Origin: CAIZWU01 sp942492905
Lineage (GTDB): Bacteria; Verrucomicrobiota; Verrucomicrobiia; Verrucomicrobiales; V1-33
Assembly: GCA_942492905.1 (NCBI GenBank)
Contig: OW818657.1
Location: 4,650,001-4,714,000 of the forward strand
Reading direction: 5' to 3'
Length of the DNA: 64,000 nucleotides
Shown: in pieces, positions 8,260 through 16,453 of the stretch
Layout: the number at the start of each line of letters is the position of its first letter
How positions within the stretch are numbered: the stretch's first letter is position 1
Made by a program: the position numbers and the translations under genes
Notes under the pieces: model-generated
Told to the model about the DNA's origin: nothing
Databases searched by the model: none
The model's input: the letters and a program-made list of their open reading frames with translations, nothing else

Positions 8260-10365
8260 ATGAAATCACTCGCCTGCCTCACCATCATCATGGCAATATC
8301 CGCCGTCTCCGCCGCTCCCCTTACCGAAAAAAAGCCTGTTACCGACGAATATCACGGCGTACGCATCGTGGACGAATACCGCTGGCTGGAGGAGACGGGC
8401 TCTCCTGCGGTGAAAGCGTGGACGGAGGCGCAGAACGGACACTCGCGGGCGTGGTTCAATGCCCGGCCCGGGCGCGCGGACATCGAAGCAAAGCTCACGG
8501 CGCTCTACGCCAAGGACACACCCTCGCACAGCGGAATTGTCGCGCGCCCCGGGCGGATTTTTGCACTGAAATTCCAACCACCCAAACAGCAACGTTTGCT
8601 CGTCACCCTGGCGTCGCCGGATGATGCAGCGTCAGAAAAAGTCGTGCTCGACCCGAATGAGCTGGAGCCGAAGGGACAAGTCTCGATGGACTGGTTTGTG
8701 CCGTCGCCCGATGGGAAGCTCATTGCCGTGTGCCTCTCCGAGAATGGCAGCGAGGAGGGGACGCTCCATTTCTATCGCACGGAGACCGGCGAGCATCTGC
8801 CGGATCGGATCGCCCGCGTACAATATCCGACGGGCGGCGGCAGCGCGGCTTGGACGCCCGATGGCAGCGGCGCTTTTTACACCCGCTATCCGCACAAGGG
8901 CGAGAAGCCGGAGGCGGACTTGAACTTCTACCAACAGGTCTATTTTCACAAACTGGGCACGCCCGCCTCGGCGGATGAATATTCGATCGGACGTGACTTT
9001 CCTCGCATCGCGGAGATCGAGCTGGAGACTTCCCACGACGGGCGCTGGCTGCTCGCCAATGTGGCGAATGGCGACGGGGGGGAGTTTGCCCATTACGTCA
9101 GGGCGACGAAGGATGGCGCGGCCTGGCGGCAACTCACGCGACACGAAGACGGCGTGAAAGCAGTGGTGTTCAGCCACGATGGCGAGGCGCTGTATCTCCG
9201 CTCGGTGAAGGACGCGCCGCGTGGAAAAGTGCTTCGAATTTCTGCGACCGGCATGCTGGGCGATGCGGAGACAATCGTGCCCGGAAGCGATGCCGTCATC
9301 GAAGGCCTCACGCCCACCTCGAAGTTCCTTTTTGTGAACGATCTCCTCGGCGGGCCGGCGCGCGTGCGGCGGTTCACGCTTGATGGAAAAGACGAACGCA
9401 TCCTGCCCTTGCCGGAAGCGTCGGGCGTCGGCGGGCTCATTGATTTGGGCGACCGTATCGTGTTCCGCCAGACGAGCTTCATCGCACCCTCCGCCTGGAT
9501 GACCTACGACCCGGCGAACGGCGCGATGAAAAAGTCCGCGCTCTTTAACACCTCGCCCGTGGACTTCAGCGACATCGAGGCCGTGCGGGAATATGCCGTA
9601 AGCAAGGACGGCACACGCGTCCCGGTGAACATCCTTCAACGCAAAGGCACGAAGCTGGATGGCAACAACCCCGCGCTGCTCTACGCCTACGGCGGCTACG
9701 GCCATAGCATGAGGCCGTCCTTCGATTTCGAGAATCGCCTGTGGTTTGACCGCGGCGGAATCTATGTTGTCGCCAACATCCGCGGCGGCGGCGAATTTGG
9801 CGAAGAGTGGCACCTTGCGGGCAACCTGACCAGGAAGCAAAATGTGTTCGACGACTTCGCGGCGTGCGCGCAACACCTGATCGGACGCGGCTACACCCGG
9901 TCAGGAAAACTCGCGGTCGAAGGCGGCAGCAACGGCGGCCTGCTCATGGGCGCATTCCTCACGCAACATCCCACCCTTGCCCGCGCCGTCGTCGCCCACG
10001 TCGGTCTCTACGACATGCTCCGCGTCGAACTCGATCCGAACGGCGCGTTCAACGTCACCGAATTCGGCACCGTGAACGATCCCGCGCAGTTCCGCGCGCT
10101 GCACGCCTACTCGCCCTATCACAACGTGAAAGACGGCACCGGGTATCCCGCCGTCTTCTTCCTAGCTGGCGAAACCGACGGTCGCGTGAACCCTGCCCAT
10201 TCACGAAGAATGACCGCCCGCCTCCAAGCCGCCACCGTCTCCCAAAACCCCATCCTCGTCCGCCTCAGCTCATCATCCGGCCATGGAATGGGCACCGGCC
10301 TCACCGAAAAAATTGCGCAGCAGGCGGATGTCTTCGCATTCCTCTTCGACCAGCTCGGGATGTGA
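8260..10365 (+). CDS. Prolyl oligopeptidase family serine peptidase (S9A), exported
   Basis: The 701-residue protein has a signal peptide (MKSLACLTIIMAISAVSA), so it should act outside the cytoplasm. The N-terminal segment DEYHGVRIVDEYRWLE is the usual S9A start. A beta-propeller follows to about residue 410, then the alpha/beta-hydrolase domain. The catalytic triad is visible: Ser557 in GGSNGGLL, Asp640 in GETDGRVNP and His675 in SGHGMG. The loop NIRGGGEFGEEWH is characteristic of the family. Length fits prolyl endopeptidases (about 700). These enzymes cleave short peptides after proline. It lies 16 bases after the cytochrome gene and 17 bases before the double-esterase gene, so co-transcription is likely. 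Confidence 0.93.
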   Translation: MKSLACLTIIMAISAVSAAPLTEKKPVTDEYHGVRIVDEYRWLEETGSPAVKAWTEAQNGHSRAWFNARPGRADIEAKLTALYAKDTPSHSGIVARPGRIFALKFQPPKQQRLLVTLASPDDAASEKVVLDPNELEPKGQVSMDWFVPSPDGKLIAVCLSENGSEEGTLHFYRTETGEHLPDRIARVQYPTGGGSAAWTPDGSGAFYTRYPHKGEKPEADLNFYQQVYFHKLGTPASADEYSIGRDFPRIAEIELETSHDGRWLLANVANGDGGEFAHYVRATKDGAAWRQLTRHEDGVKAVVFSHDGEALYLRSVKDAPRGKVLRISATGMLGDAETIVPGSDAVIEGLTPTSKFLFVNDLLGGPARVRRFTLDGKDERILPLPEASGVGGLIDLGDRIVFRQTSFIAPSAWMTYDPANGAMKKSALFNTSPVDFSDIEAVREYAVSKDGTRVPVNILQRKGTKLDGNNPALLYAYGGYGHSMRPSFDFENRLWFDRGGIYVVANIRGGGEFGEEWHLAGNLTRKQNVFDDFAACAQHLIGRGYTRSGKLAVEGGSNGGLLMGAFLTQHPTLARAVVAHVGLYDMLRVELDPNGAFNVTEFGTVNDPAQFRALHAYSPYHNVKDGTGYPAVFFLAGETDGRVNPAHSRRMTARLQAATVSQNPILVRLSSSSGHGMGTGLTEKIAQQADVFAFLFDQLGM

Positions 10366-10382
10366 AATCCTTCCATTCCTTC

Positions 10383-12041
10383 ATGAAATACCTCCTCACG
10401 CTCCTGCCCATACTGATGCTGGCTCCAGCACTTCGCAGTGCCGGAACCACGGAGGCTGACAATGACACCAAAACGCTGCGGGTCTTTATCTTCGCAGGCC
10501 AGTCGAACATGGTCGGTTCGGACTCAAAAGCGGAGGACATCCAGCGCTTCCCGCCTTTCGCCGGGCTGGACAAGCCCCAGGACAACGTCCTGTTCTCCTT
10601 CAACATCGGGCGTGAGGAAAAGTTGACTGCCAGGGGTTGGGTCGCCTTGCAGCCTGTGGACGGGGTTGTCGGGCCGGAACTCAGCTTTGCCCGGCGGGTT
10701 TCGCAAGGAACCAAAGCGCCCATCGCGATCATCAAATGCGCCGCCGGTGGCACGACTTTGGGAGCGGATTGGAATCCCGACGACCCCAGTGGCTACAAGC
10801 TCTACCCCCTGACATTGCAGTTGGTTCAATCATCCCTGGCCGAACTCGACCGGAAGAAGGTTCCCTACCGGATCGAAGGCTTCATGTGGCATCAGGGCGA
10901 GAACGATATGTTCGACGACAAGTTCAGGCCAGACTACGGCAGGAACCTGAAGAACTTCCTGGCAAGCTGGCGTCGTGACCTCAAGACGCCCGCCCTGAAA
11001 TTCTATATTGGTGAGCTTTGCACCAAAACAATTTGGGGCATGGACAACCGCGCGAATATGTATGCCATCCGGGCAGGGCAAAAGGCCGTCACTGAAACAG
11101 ATCCGCTCGCGGAATACATCCCCACCTCCCACAATGCGGTGGAGATCGGCGGCGGGGAGGGATTGCATTATCACTACGGAACGCTGGGGCAACTGCAGCA
11201 CGGCGTGAACTACGCTGACGCTTATCTGCGAACGATTGGCAAGAAGCCAGCAACTGACCGGCCGCTCAAGGTTTGGCCGTATGGGAAAGGAAGCCCGGTC
11301 AAGCTCTTCATCCTCGCCGGACATCGCAATATGGAAGGCGAACGGGCTTTTACGCAGGAACTCAAAGTGCTGCAGGGCCAGGCGACGCTGGCGGACGACA
11401 ACGCCAAAATTGCGTTCAAATACAGTCTCGGAGGCGGGTGCAAAATCTCGAATGGCTGGGAGCCGCTCGGGCCGGCTGGAGCCTGCGGCACCTTCGGCCC
11501 CGAACTCAGCTTCGGGAGGACGCTGCAAAGCAAAATTCCCGGAAATTTAGCTATCGCCAAATTCACGCACAGCGGTTCACAGATGAACGATTGGACTCCA
11601 AAGGGAACGGACGCCAAAGACCGGAACCTCTATCCGCAATTCATCGCGTTCATCCGGGAATCCATCCGGGAACTTCAAGCCAAAGGTCATCCAGTGGAAC
11701 TGGCCGGTATCGCGTATCATGTGGGGGAGAATGACATGGCCTTTGGACCCTATCGGAGCGAAGCGGCAAAATGGTTGCAATCCACTGTCGCACAGAGCCG
11801 TCTGGACCTGGCGCTTCCATCGCTGAAGTGGCATGTCAGCCAGCAACCACCGCCCGATGGGAAGGGACTCGACGCCATGGACATCACGGCCAATCTGGCA
11901 GCCATCGCCGCCGCAGACCCTGCCTTCATTCACCTCAAGGCCTTCAATCTGCCGCCGCAGGAAGAGAAGCTGGTCATCACCACGGCGGGCGTGGTGCAAT
12001 TGGGGGAATTGCTTGCCCAAAGCTGCCTCGCTGGCAGATGA
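10383..12041 (+). CDS. Exported protein with two tandem SASA (CE6-like) esterase domains
   Basis: The 552-residue protein is read from ATG 10383, which starts a signal peptide (MKYLLTLLPILMLAPALRSA); the upstream extension overlaps the peptidase gene. Domain 1 (about residues 33-290) has the SASA/CE6 nucleophile motif GQSNM with Ser41, then WHQGENDMFD, and a late His in LHYHYG. Domain 2 (about 305-552) repeats the layout: LFILAGHRNMEGE, FGPELSFGR and AYHVGENDM. In its nucleophile motif the serine is replaced by Arg315 (GHRNM). CE6-type enzymes deacetylate sialate or plant polysaccharides. Domain 1 is probably active; domain 2 probably is not, and may bind glycan or serve a structural role. 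The annotation sialate O-acetylesterase would be too specific here. Confidence 0.85.
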   Translation: MKYLLTLLPILMLAPALRSAGTTEADNDTKTLRVFIFAGQSNMVGSDSKAEDIQRFPPFAGLDKPQDNVLFSFNIGREEKLTARGWVALQPVDGVVGPELSFARRVSQGTKAPIAIIKCAAGGTTLGADWNPDDPSGYKLYPLTLQLVQSSLAELDRKKVPYRIEGFMWHQGENDMFDDKFRPDYGRNLKNFLASWRRDLKTPALKFYIGELCTKTIWGMDNRANMYAIRAGQKAVTETDPLAEYIPTSHNAVEIGGGEGLHYHYGTLGQLQHGVNYADAYLRTIGKKPATDRPLKVWPYGKGSPVKLFILAGHRNMEGERAFTQELKVLQGQATLADDNAKIAFKYSLGGGCKISNGWEPLGPAGACGTFGPELSFGRTLQSKIPGNLAIAKFTHSGSQMNDWTPKGTDAKDRNLYPQFIAFIRESIRELQAKGHPVELAGIAYHVGENDMAFGPYRSEAAKWLQSTVAQSRLDLALPSLKWHVSQQPPPDGKGLDAMDITANLAAIAAADPAFIHLKAFNLPPQEEKLVITTAGVVQLGELLAQSCLAGR

Positions 12042-12175
12042 ACAGCTTAGTGGGGCAGCATTCTGTATTCATTTAAAGCTATCGCCATTTTTGTCATCGC
12101 TCTGATGACCAAACCGGAAACCCGCGCCAACCTGCTTAACGCTGAACCATTGGCCGGATTTGTCAGGCAGGCCGA

Positions 12176-12568
12176 TCAACCGGGCACAAACCGCAAATCC
12201 TTCACCACCGCCGGACCAAACCGGGATTGGAGGCGCTGGAGAATCTCCCGCTTCAGGTTCCGCTCCAGATCATAACGCACCGCCGGTTGGAGAACGGCCA
12301 CTTGCAGCACCCCAGCACGCAGTCCGGTGGGCTTGGACTGGCCAGCCAGGAAATCACCGACAATCGCTGACCATTCACGGGTCACCGTCTCTTCCGCCAA
12401 ACGGTCATTCAGGCCCGCCCGTTTCAGGACCTGCTCAACCACATCGCCTACTTTACGCTCAAAGCGGCTGAGATCCGGCGCTTCATAAACGCCCCGCCAC
12501 TCCGCACGCATCCTGCGATACCGCAGTTGCTGAGCGGTTTCCTGGGGTCGGCCTCGTGGTTCTGCCAT
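12176..12568 (-). CDS. DUF721 / DciA-like protein
   Basis: The 130-residue protein is read from ATG at 12568 (MAEPRGRPQE); a start nine codons upstream is possible. The C-terminal half shows the DUF721 pattern: REWSAIVGDFLAGQSKP, then GVLQVAVLQPAVRYDLE, then VVKDLRFVPG. DciA proteins of this family recruit the replicative helicase DnaB in bacteria lacking DnaC/DnaI. That role is known for the family, not shown here. The gene is convergent with the esterase gene and downstream of the ferredoxin gene on the same strand, with a terminator between them. Confidence 0.7.
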   Translation of the reverse strand: MAEPRGRPQETAQQLRYRRMRAEWRGVYEAPDLSRFERKVGDVVEQVLKRAGLNDRLAEETVTREWSAIVGDFLAGQSKPTGLRAGVLQVAVLQPAVRYDLERNLKREILQRLQSRFGPAVVKDLRFVPG

Positions 12569-12600
12569 GATGCATTGATACGGCGCCCAAGCCATGACGC

Positions 12601-12640
12601 AAAATAAAAACCGCCCCGTCGCTCAGGACCGGGGCGGTTT
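12601..12640 (-). terminator. Intrinsic terminator downstream of the ferredoxin gene
   Basis: Bases 12608-12618 and 12630-12640 are perfect 11-base inverted repeats (AAACCGCCCCG / CGGGGCGGTTT) around an 11-base loop. On the minus strand the stem is followed by a T-rich run (TTTTTATTTT). It lies 30 bases beyond the ferredoxin stop codon. Confidence 0.85.
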
Positions 12641-12669
12641 AGGAAAAATCAGAACAGGCCGGGACCGGA

Positions 12670-12906
12670 CTATTCGTCACCGTCGTTACCGATCGCTTCG
12701 ACCGGACAGCCCTGCATGGCCTCTTCGCAGGCAGCTATCTCTTCAGGCGTCTCCGGTTGTTTGAAAACATAGGAATAACCCGCATCATCCTGCCTCGTGA
12801 AATTGGCGGGAGCGGTTTCGCGGCAGAGATCGCAATCGATGCACTGATCATCCACGTAGAATTTTCCGGACTTGTTTTCGCTGTTTTTGTTGTCTCTGTC
12901 GGCCAT
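12670..12906 (-). CDS. Single-cluster [4Fe-4S] ferredoxin
   Basis: The 78-residue acidic protein has the cluster motif CIDCDLC (Cys22, Cys25, Cys28) and a distant Cys67 in GCPVEAI, the arrangement of monocluster [4Fe-4S] ferredoxins. A further Cys60 may form a disulfide or be unused. It is a soluble cytoplasmic electron carrier; its partner enzymes cannot be read from the sequence. It is followed by a strong intrinsic terminator and transcribed away from the plus-strand genes that begin at 13103. Confidence 0.92.
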   Translation of the reverse strand: MADRDNKNSENKSGKFYVDDQCIDCDLCRETAPANFTRQDDAGYSYVFKQPETPEEIAACEEAMQGCPVEAIGNDGDE

Positions 12907-13010
12907 TTTAAAAGTTTGGGGGAATTAGCTTGCAAAGTAGGAAGGACTTGGGGGCATGCAATCCATTTTTTCGCTTCCCACCCTCCTTATTTCCCTCTTG
13001 GAATACCCTG

Positions 13011-13063
13011 CCCCACGATTATAAAAGCCTCGGCCTGAGCCGTCGTCTTGACGATTCGTGGGG
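13011..13063 (+). other. Possible stem-loop in the leader of the following gene
   Basis: CCCCACGA at 13011-13018 is exactly complementary to TCGTGGGG at 13056-13063. A second short hairpin (TCGTC/GACGA) lies inside. The structure ends 40 bases before the start codon at 13103. It matches no riboswitch I recognise and may be chance. Confidence 0.3.
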
Positions 13064-13102
13064 CTATCCTTAATTTCTGCACCCGCACCCAATTTTCCCG
13101 GC

Positions 13103-14176
13103 ATGGCACAACCACCCCGCAAATCATCCTCATCGCGCCGCTCCCAGGAGACGCCCCCCCCGGAAGATCTCTTTGCGGGGGATGCGGCAGCCTCTTCAGC
13201 AGAGGAGTGGACGTTGGATGACCCGGCGGAAGGGACCAACCTCCCCCCGCGGCCGAGACTCGGCGCCCTGCCCGCCCAGCCGATCCCTCCAGCACAAACC
13301 GAAGGATTTGAGTCGAATCCGAAAGCCCAGGCTCCCATCGATCCCCCGCCCGAAATTCCGGGAGCGGTCCTGCTTCCTGCCGAATCTGCTGCTCCACCGG
13401 CGCTGCACGACACCGGAGCCCACGATCCTTTTGAAATTGACGACGAACTGCCGGTCGTGCCGCAGGTCGTCCGGGACACCCCGCCCCCGCAGGAAATCGG
13501 ACCGGAACCGGAATTTGAAGTGGGCGCCCGCCTTGGTGAGACCGAAACGACGGAGGCACCGGATTCTGCCCCGGCCCGGCCCGACCGCTTTGGCCTGGCC
13601 ACAGCAGCGGCTCTTCTGACAACCTTGCTGGTCATTTTCGGGGTAATTCTTTACGTCAACCGGCCCGCTTCCGAGTCCGCCAGTTCCCGCGCGCTTCCAG
13701 ATCTGCCCATCACGGGCAACATTGTGACCCTTACTGATATCAAATCAGGATGGCGCTCCCGCCAACCCGCTGACCGGGTCAGCACAGTGGACGTGACCCT
13801 GCCCACCCCCTCCCGCCAGCAACCTGCCTTGTTGCCGGTGGTCCAGTTCACCTGCGACCCCGCTTCGGGCAAAACCGGATTTCTGCGCTTCATCTTCTTC
13901 GATCCTGACAGGAAAATCAGCGGCGATGTCCGCGTGGTGAAGCTCTCGGGTGGCAGCATTGACCCTCTCAACAGCGGCGCGGTCGTCGCTGGTCCTGGCA
14001 GCGCCCTCGTTTATGGCTCGCTCGGTTTCATGGACCATCCAGGCTTCGTGGCCTACGCCAGCAGCAGTTCCCCCCGATGGTCGGTGGAAGTCCGCGAAAG
14101 CAGTGATTACAATGCCAAGGAGGCCGGTTGGACCCTCCTGCAGACTTTTGACATCCGCAACACCGTCGATCCCTGA
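13103..14176 (+). CDS. Proline-rich single-pass membrane protein, function unknown
   Basis: The 357-residue protein is read from ATG 13103 (MAQPPRKSSS). Residues 1-160 are rich in Pro, Glu and Ala and probably disordered; one transmembrane helix follows at about 164-186 (FGLATAAALLTTLLVIFGVILYV). The remaining 170 residues look folded and beta-rich, and by position would lie outside the cytoplasm. Similar unnamed proteins with a proline-rich N-terminus and one membrane span are common in Verrucomicrobia. I recognise no family. It is followed by hemQ on the same strand after 85 bases, which may or may not be functionally linked. Confidence 0.7.
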   Translation: MAQPPRKSSSSRRSQETPPPEDLFAGDAAASSAEEWTLDDPAEGTNLPPRPRLGALPAQPIPPAQTEGFESNPKAQAPIDPPPEIPGAVLLPAESAAPPALHDTGAHDPFEIDDELPVVPQVVRDTPPPQEIGPEPEFEVGARLGETETTEAPDSAPARPDRFGLATAAALLTTLLVIFGVILYVNRPASESASSRALPDLPITGNIVTLTDIKSGWRSRQPADRVSTVDVTLPTPSRQQPALLPVVQFTCDPASGKTGFLRFIFFDPDRKISGDVRVVKLSGGSIDPLNSGAVVAGPGSALVYGSLGFMDHPGFVAYASSSSPRWSVEVRESSDYNAKEAGWTLLQTFDIRNTVDP

Positions 14177-14261
14177 CCTCCTGCGGTTGGCGATCCCGCT
14201 GCGGCGCTGGCCACCGTCATCCCCGGCCCCCCCGATTTGCAGCCTACACTTCCCCCCTATC

Positions 14262-15107
14262 ATGTCCAACTCCGCCCCCACCCCGCTCCCCGCCGCTCCG
14301 CCCGCTGTCATCCCCACCGAAGGCTGGCACGTCCTTCATCTCTACTATCACATGGAGCGCGGACAATGGGAGCAGTATTCCCCGGAAGAGCGTGCCCATG
14401 CCAAAAAGAAATTTGCGCGCCTCCTCGCTGACATCAGGGCCACCGATAAGACCCAACTGCTGGCCTTCAGTGTGGTTTCCCCCAAGGCTGATCTCGCCTT
14501 CATGCTGCTCACCCCGGATCTCCAGCAGGCCAACGCCTTTGAGAAAAAGCTGACTAATGGACTCGGTCCGGATGTCCTCAGCCCGGTCTACAGCTATCTT
14601 TCCATGACGGAATGGACGGAGTATTTCACCACCGAGGAGGAATACACCGCCAAAATGGTGAAGGAAAAATCCCTCACCGCCGGCACCCCGGAAATGGAGG
14701 CGGAACTCGTCACTTACCGCGCTCATATGGCCAAATACCATTCCGACCGGCTCTATCCGAATCTCCCGGACTGGCCTGTCATGTGTTTCTATCCTATGAG
14801 CAAACGGCGCGGCGAAGTGAACAACTGGTATGGCCAGCCGCATGATCAGCGGAAACTCCTCATGGCCGGCCACGCCAACACCGGCCGCAAATACTCCGGG
14901 AAAATCCGCCAGCTGATTACAGGGTCCACCGGCCTGGATGAACACGAGTGGGGCGTCACCCTCTTCGCCCATAACACCTTCGACATCAAAGCCATTGTCT
15001 ATGAAATGCGCTTCGACGAGGTCACTACCCGCTTCGGCGAGTTCGGCGACTTCCTCATCAGCCTGCAACTTCCAGTGGAGGACATCTTCCGCCGCCTTGG
15101 AGTCTAA
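14262..15107 (+). CDS. hemQ: Coproheme decarboxylase (HemQ/ChdC, chlorite dismutase family)
   Basis: The 281-residue protein is read from ATG 14262; upstream in-frame sequence overlaps the previous gene. It belongs to the chlorite-dismutase superfamily. The HemQ motif FYPMSKRR supplies Tyr177, the position of the catalytic tyrosine, and His204 in AGHANTGRKY matches the proximal heme ligand; the 27-residue spacing between them is the same as in characterised HemQ. The enzyme decarboxylates coproheme III to protoheme in the coproporphyrin-dependent heme pathway. The other heme genes are not in this window. thiG follows on the same strand after 75 bases. Confidence 0.9.
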   Translation: MSNSAPTPLPAAPPAVIPTEGWHVLHLYYHMERGQWEQYSPEERAHAKKKFARLLADIRATDKTQLLAFSVVSPKADLAFMLLTPDLQQANAFEKKLTNGLGPDVLSPVYSYLSMTEWTEYFTTEEEYTAKMVKEKSLTAGTPEMEAELVTYRAHMAKYHSDRLYPNLPDWPVMCFYPMSKRRGEVNNWYGQPHDQRKLLMAGHANTGRKYSGKIRQLITGSTGLDEHEWGVTLFAHNTFDIKAIVYEMRFDEVTTRFGEFGDFLISLQLPVEDIFRRLGV

Positions 15108-15182
15108 TCGGAAGGCCGGAGGTTTCAGGAGCCCCCCTCAGCTCCCTGTTTCCAAAACCCGGGCTCCGAATCCTTTCGCCTC

Positions 15183-15959
15183 ATGTTAAGAATCGCCGAC
15201 CGCACCTTCACCTCCCGGCTCCTCGCCGGCACGGGCAAGTATCCGTCTCCTGAAGCCATGCGTGATGGCCTGGAGGCCTCCGGCACCGAAATTGTCACGG
15301 TGGCCCTCCGCCGCGCTGACTTGTCAGGAAAAGCCGACCCCTTCGCCAATATCCTCGAGTTCATCGATCCCAAAAAATACCTCCTCCTGCCCAACACCAG
15401 CGGAGCCAACACGGCGGAGGAAGCGGTCCGGCTTGCCAGGCTAGCCGTCACCGCCGGCCTACCCAACTGGGTGAAACTCGAAATCCACCCTGATCCGCGG
15501 TTCCTCCTGCCCGATCCGATCGAAACCTTCAAAGCCGCCGAAATCCTCGTGCGCGAAGGATTTGTGGTGCTGCCCTACATCAATGCCGACCCCGTCCTCG
15601 CCAAACGCCTCCAGGACATCGGCACCGCCACCGTGATGCCCCTGGGGGCCCCTATCGGCTCCAACCGTGGCATCGAAACCCGCCGGCAAATCGAAATCAT
15701 CATCGAACAAGCCACCGTCCCTGTGATCATTGATGCTGGTCTGGGGGCTCCCAGCCATGCGGCTGAGGCCATGGAAATGGGCGCCGACGCCGTGCTTATC
15801 AATACTGCCCTGGCCATCTCCCGCGATCCTGTCCGGATCGCCCAGGCTTTCCGTCAGGCCATCGAAGCAGGCCGCACCGCTTACGAATTGGGCCTCCCCA
15901 CCCCCAGCGCCGAGGCCAGTCCTACCAGCCCTTTGACGGGTTTTCTTTTCCCTGGTTGA
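15183..15959 (+). CDS. thiG: Thiazole synthase ThiG
   Basis: The 258-residue product has the ThiG start (TFTSRLLAGTGKY), the invariant Lys98 in NWVKLEI that forms the imine with 1-deoxy-D-xylulose 5-phosphate, and the phosphate-binding glycine segments VMPLGAPIGSN and IDAGLGAPSHAAEAMEMGAD. It makes the thiazole phosphate of thiamine using sulfur from ThiS thiocarboxylate. thiS and other thi genes are not adjacent. The 75-base upstream gap is too short for, and shows no sign of, a TPP riboswitch. Confidence 0.96.
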   Translation: MLRIADRTFTSRLLAGTGKYPSPEAMRDGLEASGTEIVTVALRRADLSGKADPFANILEFIDPKKYLLLPNTSGANTAEEAVRLARLAVTAGLPNWVKLEIHPDPRFLLPDPIETFKAAEILVREGFVVLPYINADPVLAKRLQDIGTATVMPLGAPIGSNRGIETRRQIEIIIEQATVPVIIDAGLGAPSHAAEAMEMGADAVLINTALAISRDPVRIAQAFRQAIEAGRTAYELGLPTPSAEASPTSPLTGFLFPG

Positions 15960-15974
15960 GGCAAGGTGACGGGA

Positions 15975-16400
15975 CTACACCCGGCGCCCTTCATCATAAT
16001 CGTAATAGTCAAAGAACGTGAGGATATCGGTGCGGTGCCCCAGGCCCGAATTGGCTTTATTCTGCTCCAGGCGGCCGGTGGCCCCGGTATCGTCATCGCG
16101 CCAGCCGGTTTTGGAGGCATATTTATTCCAGATCAGGATTTCCTCTGCATTGGGGCGGCGGCCCTGCTGGAAGCACCATTCAAGAATTTCCTCATCCGTC
16201 CCACCCTCGGCAGCCCGGTCGCGCACGTCCGCATAATTGACCTGAAGAAAACGGCAGACCCGTCCATCAAATCCCTCCCCGATCATGGGAAGATAGTCAG
16301 CGGGCAAGTCATCCGCCCGGACCAGGCGCATCTTGTCGATCATGCGGGCGAAGTAGATGAGGCCAAGGGTGGCATCGTGGGCTGAACGGGGGAAGGACAT
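15975..16400 (-). CDS. DUF5069 domain protein
   Basis: The 141-residue protein begins MSFPRSAHDATLGLIYFARMIDKMR and continues YLPMIGEGFDGRVCRFL and LEWCFQQGRRPNAEEILIWN, matching the DUF5069 family. That family is small, cytoplasmic and of unknown function, and is common in Verrucomicrobia. It is convergent with thiG (15-base gap) and lies 53 bases downstream of the alpha/beta hydrolase on the same strand, so the two may form an operon. Confidence 0.8.
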   Translation of the reverse strand: MSFPRSAHDATLGLIYFARMIDKMRLVRADDLPADYLPMIGEGFDGRVCRFLQVNYADVRDRAAEGGTDEEILEWCFQQGRRPNAEEILIWNKYASKTGWRDDDTGATGRLEQNKANSGLGHRTDILTFFDYYDYDEGRRV

Positions 16401-16453
16401 GGGAAAGAGGAGAGCAGGAAGAGGTGGCGGAAGGCCTCCGATTGGCTGGCAGA

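Noticed and set aside
15107..15183. Possible TPP riboswitch before thiG
   Set aside because: The gap is only 75 bases and the conserved CUGAGA-type core and paired arms are not visible.
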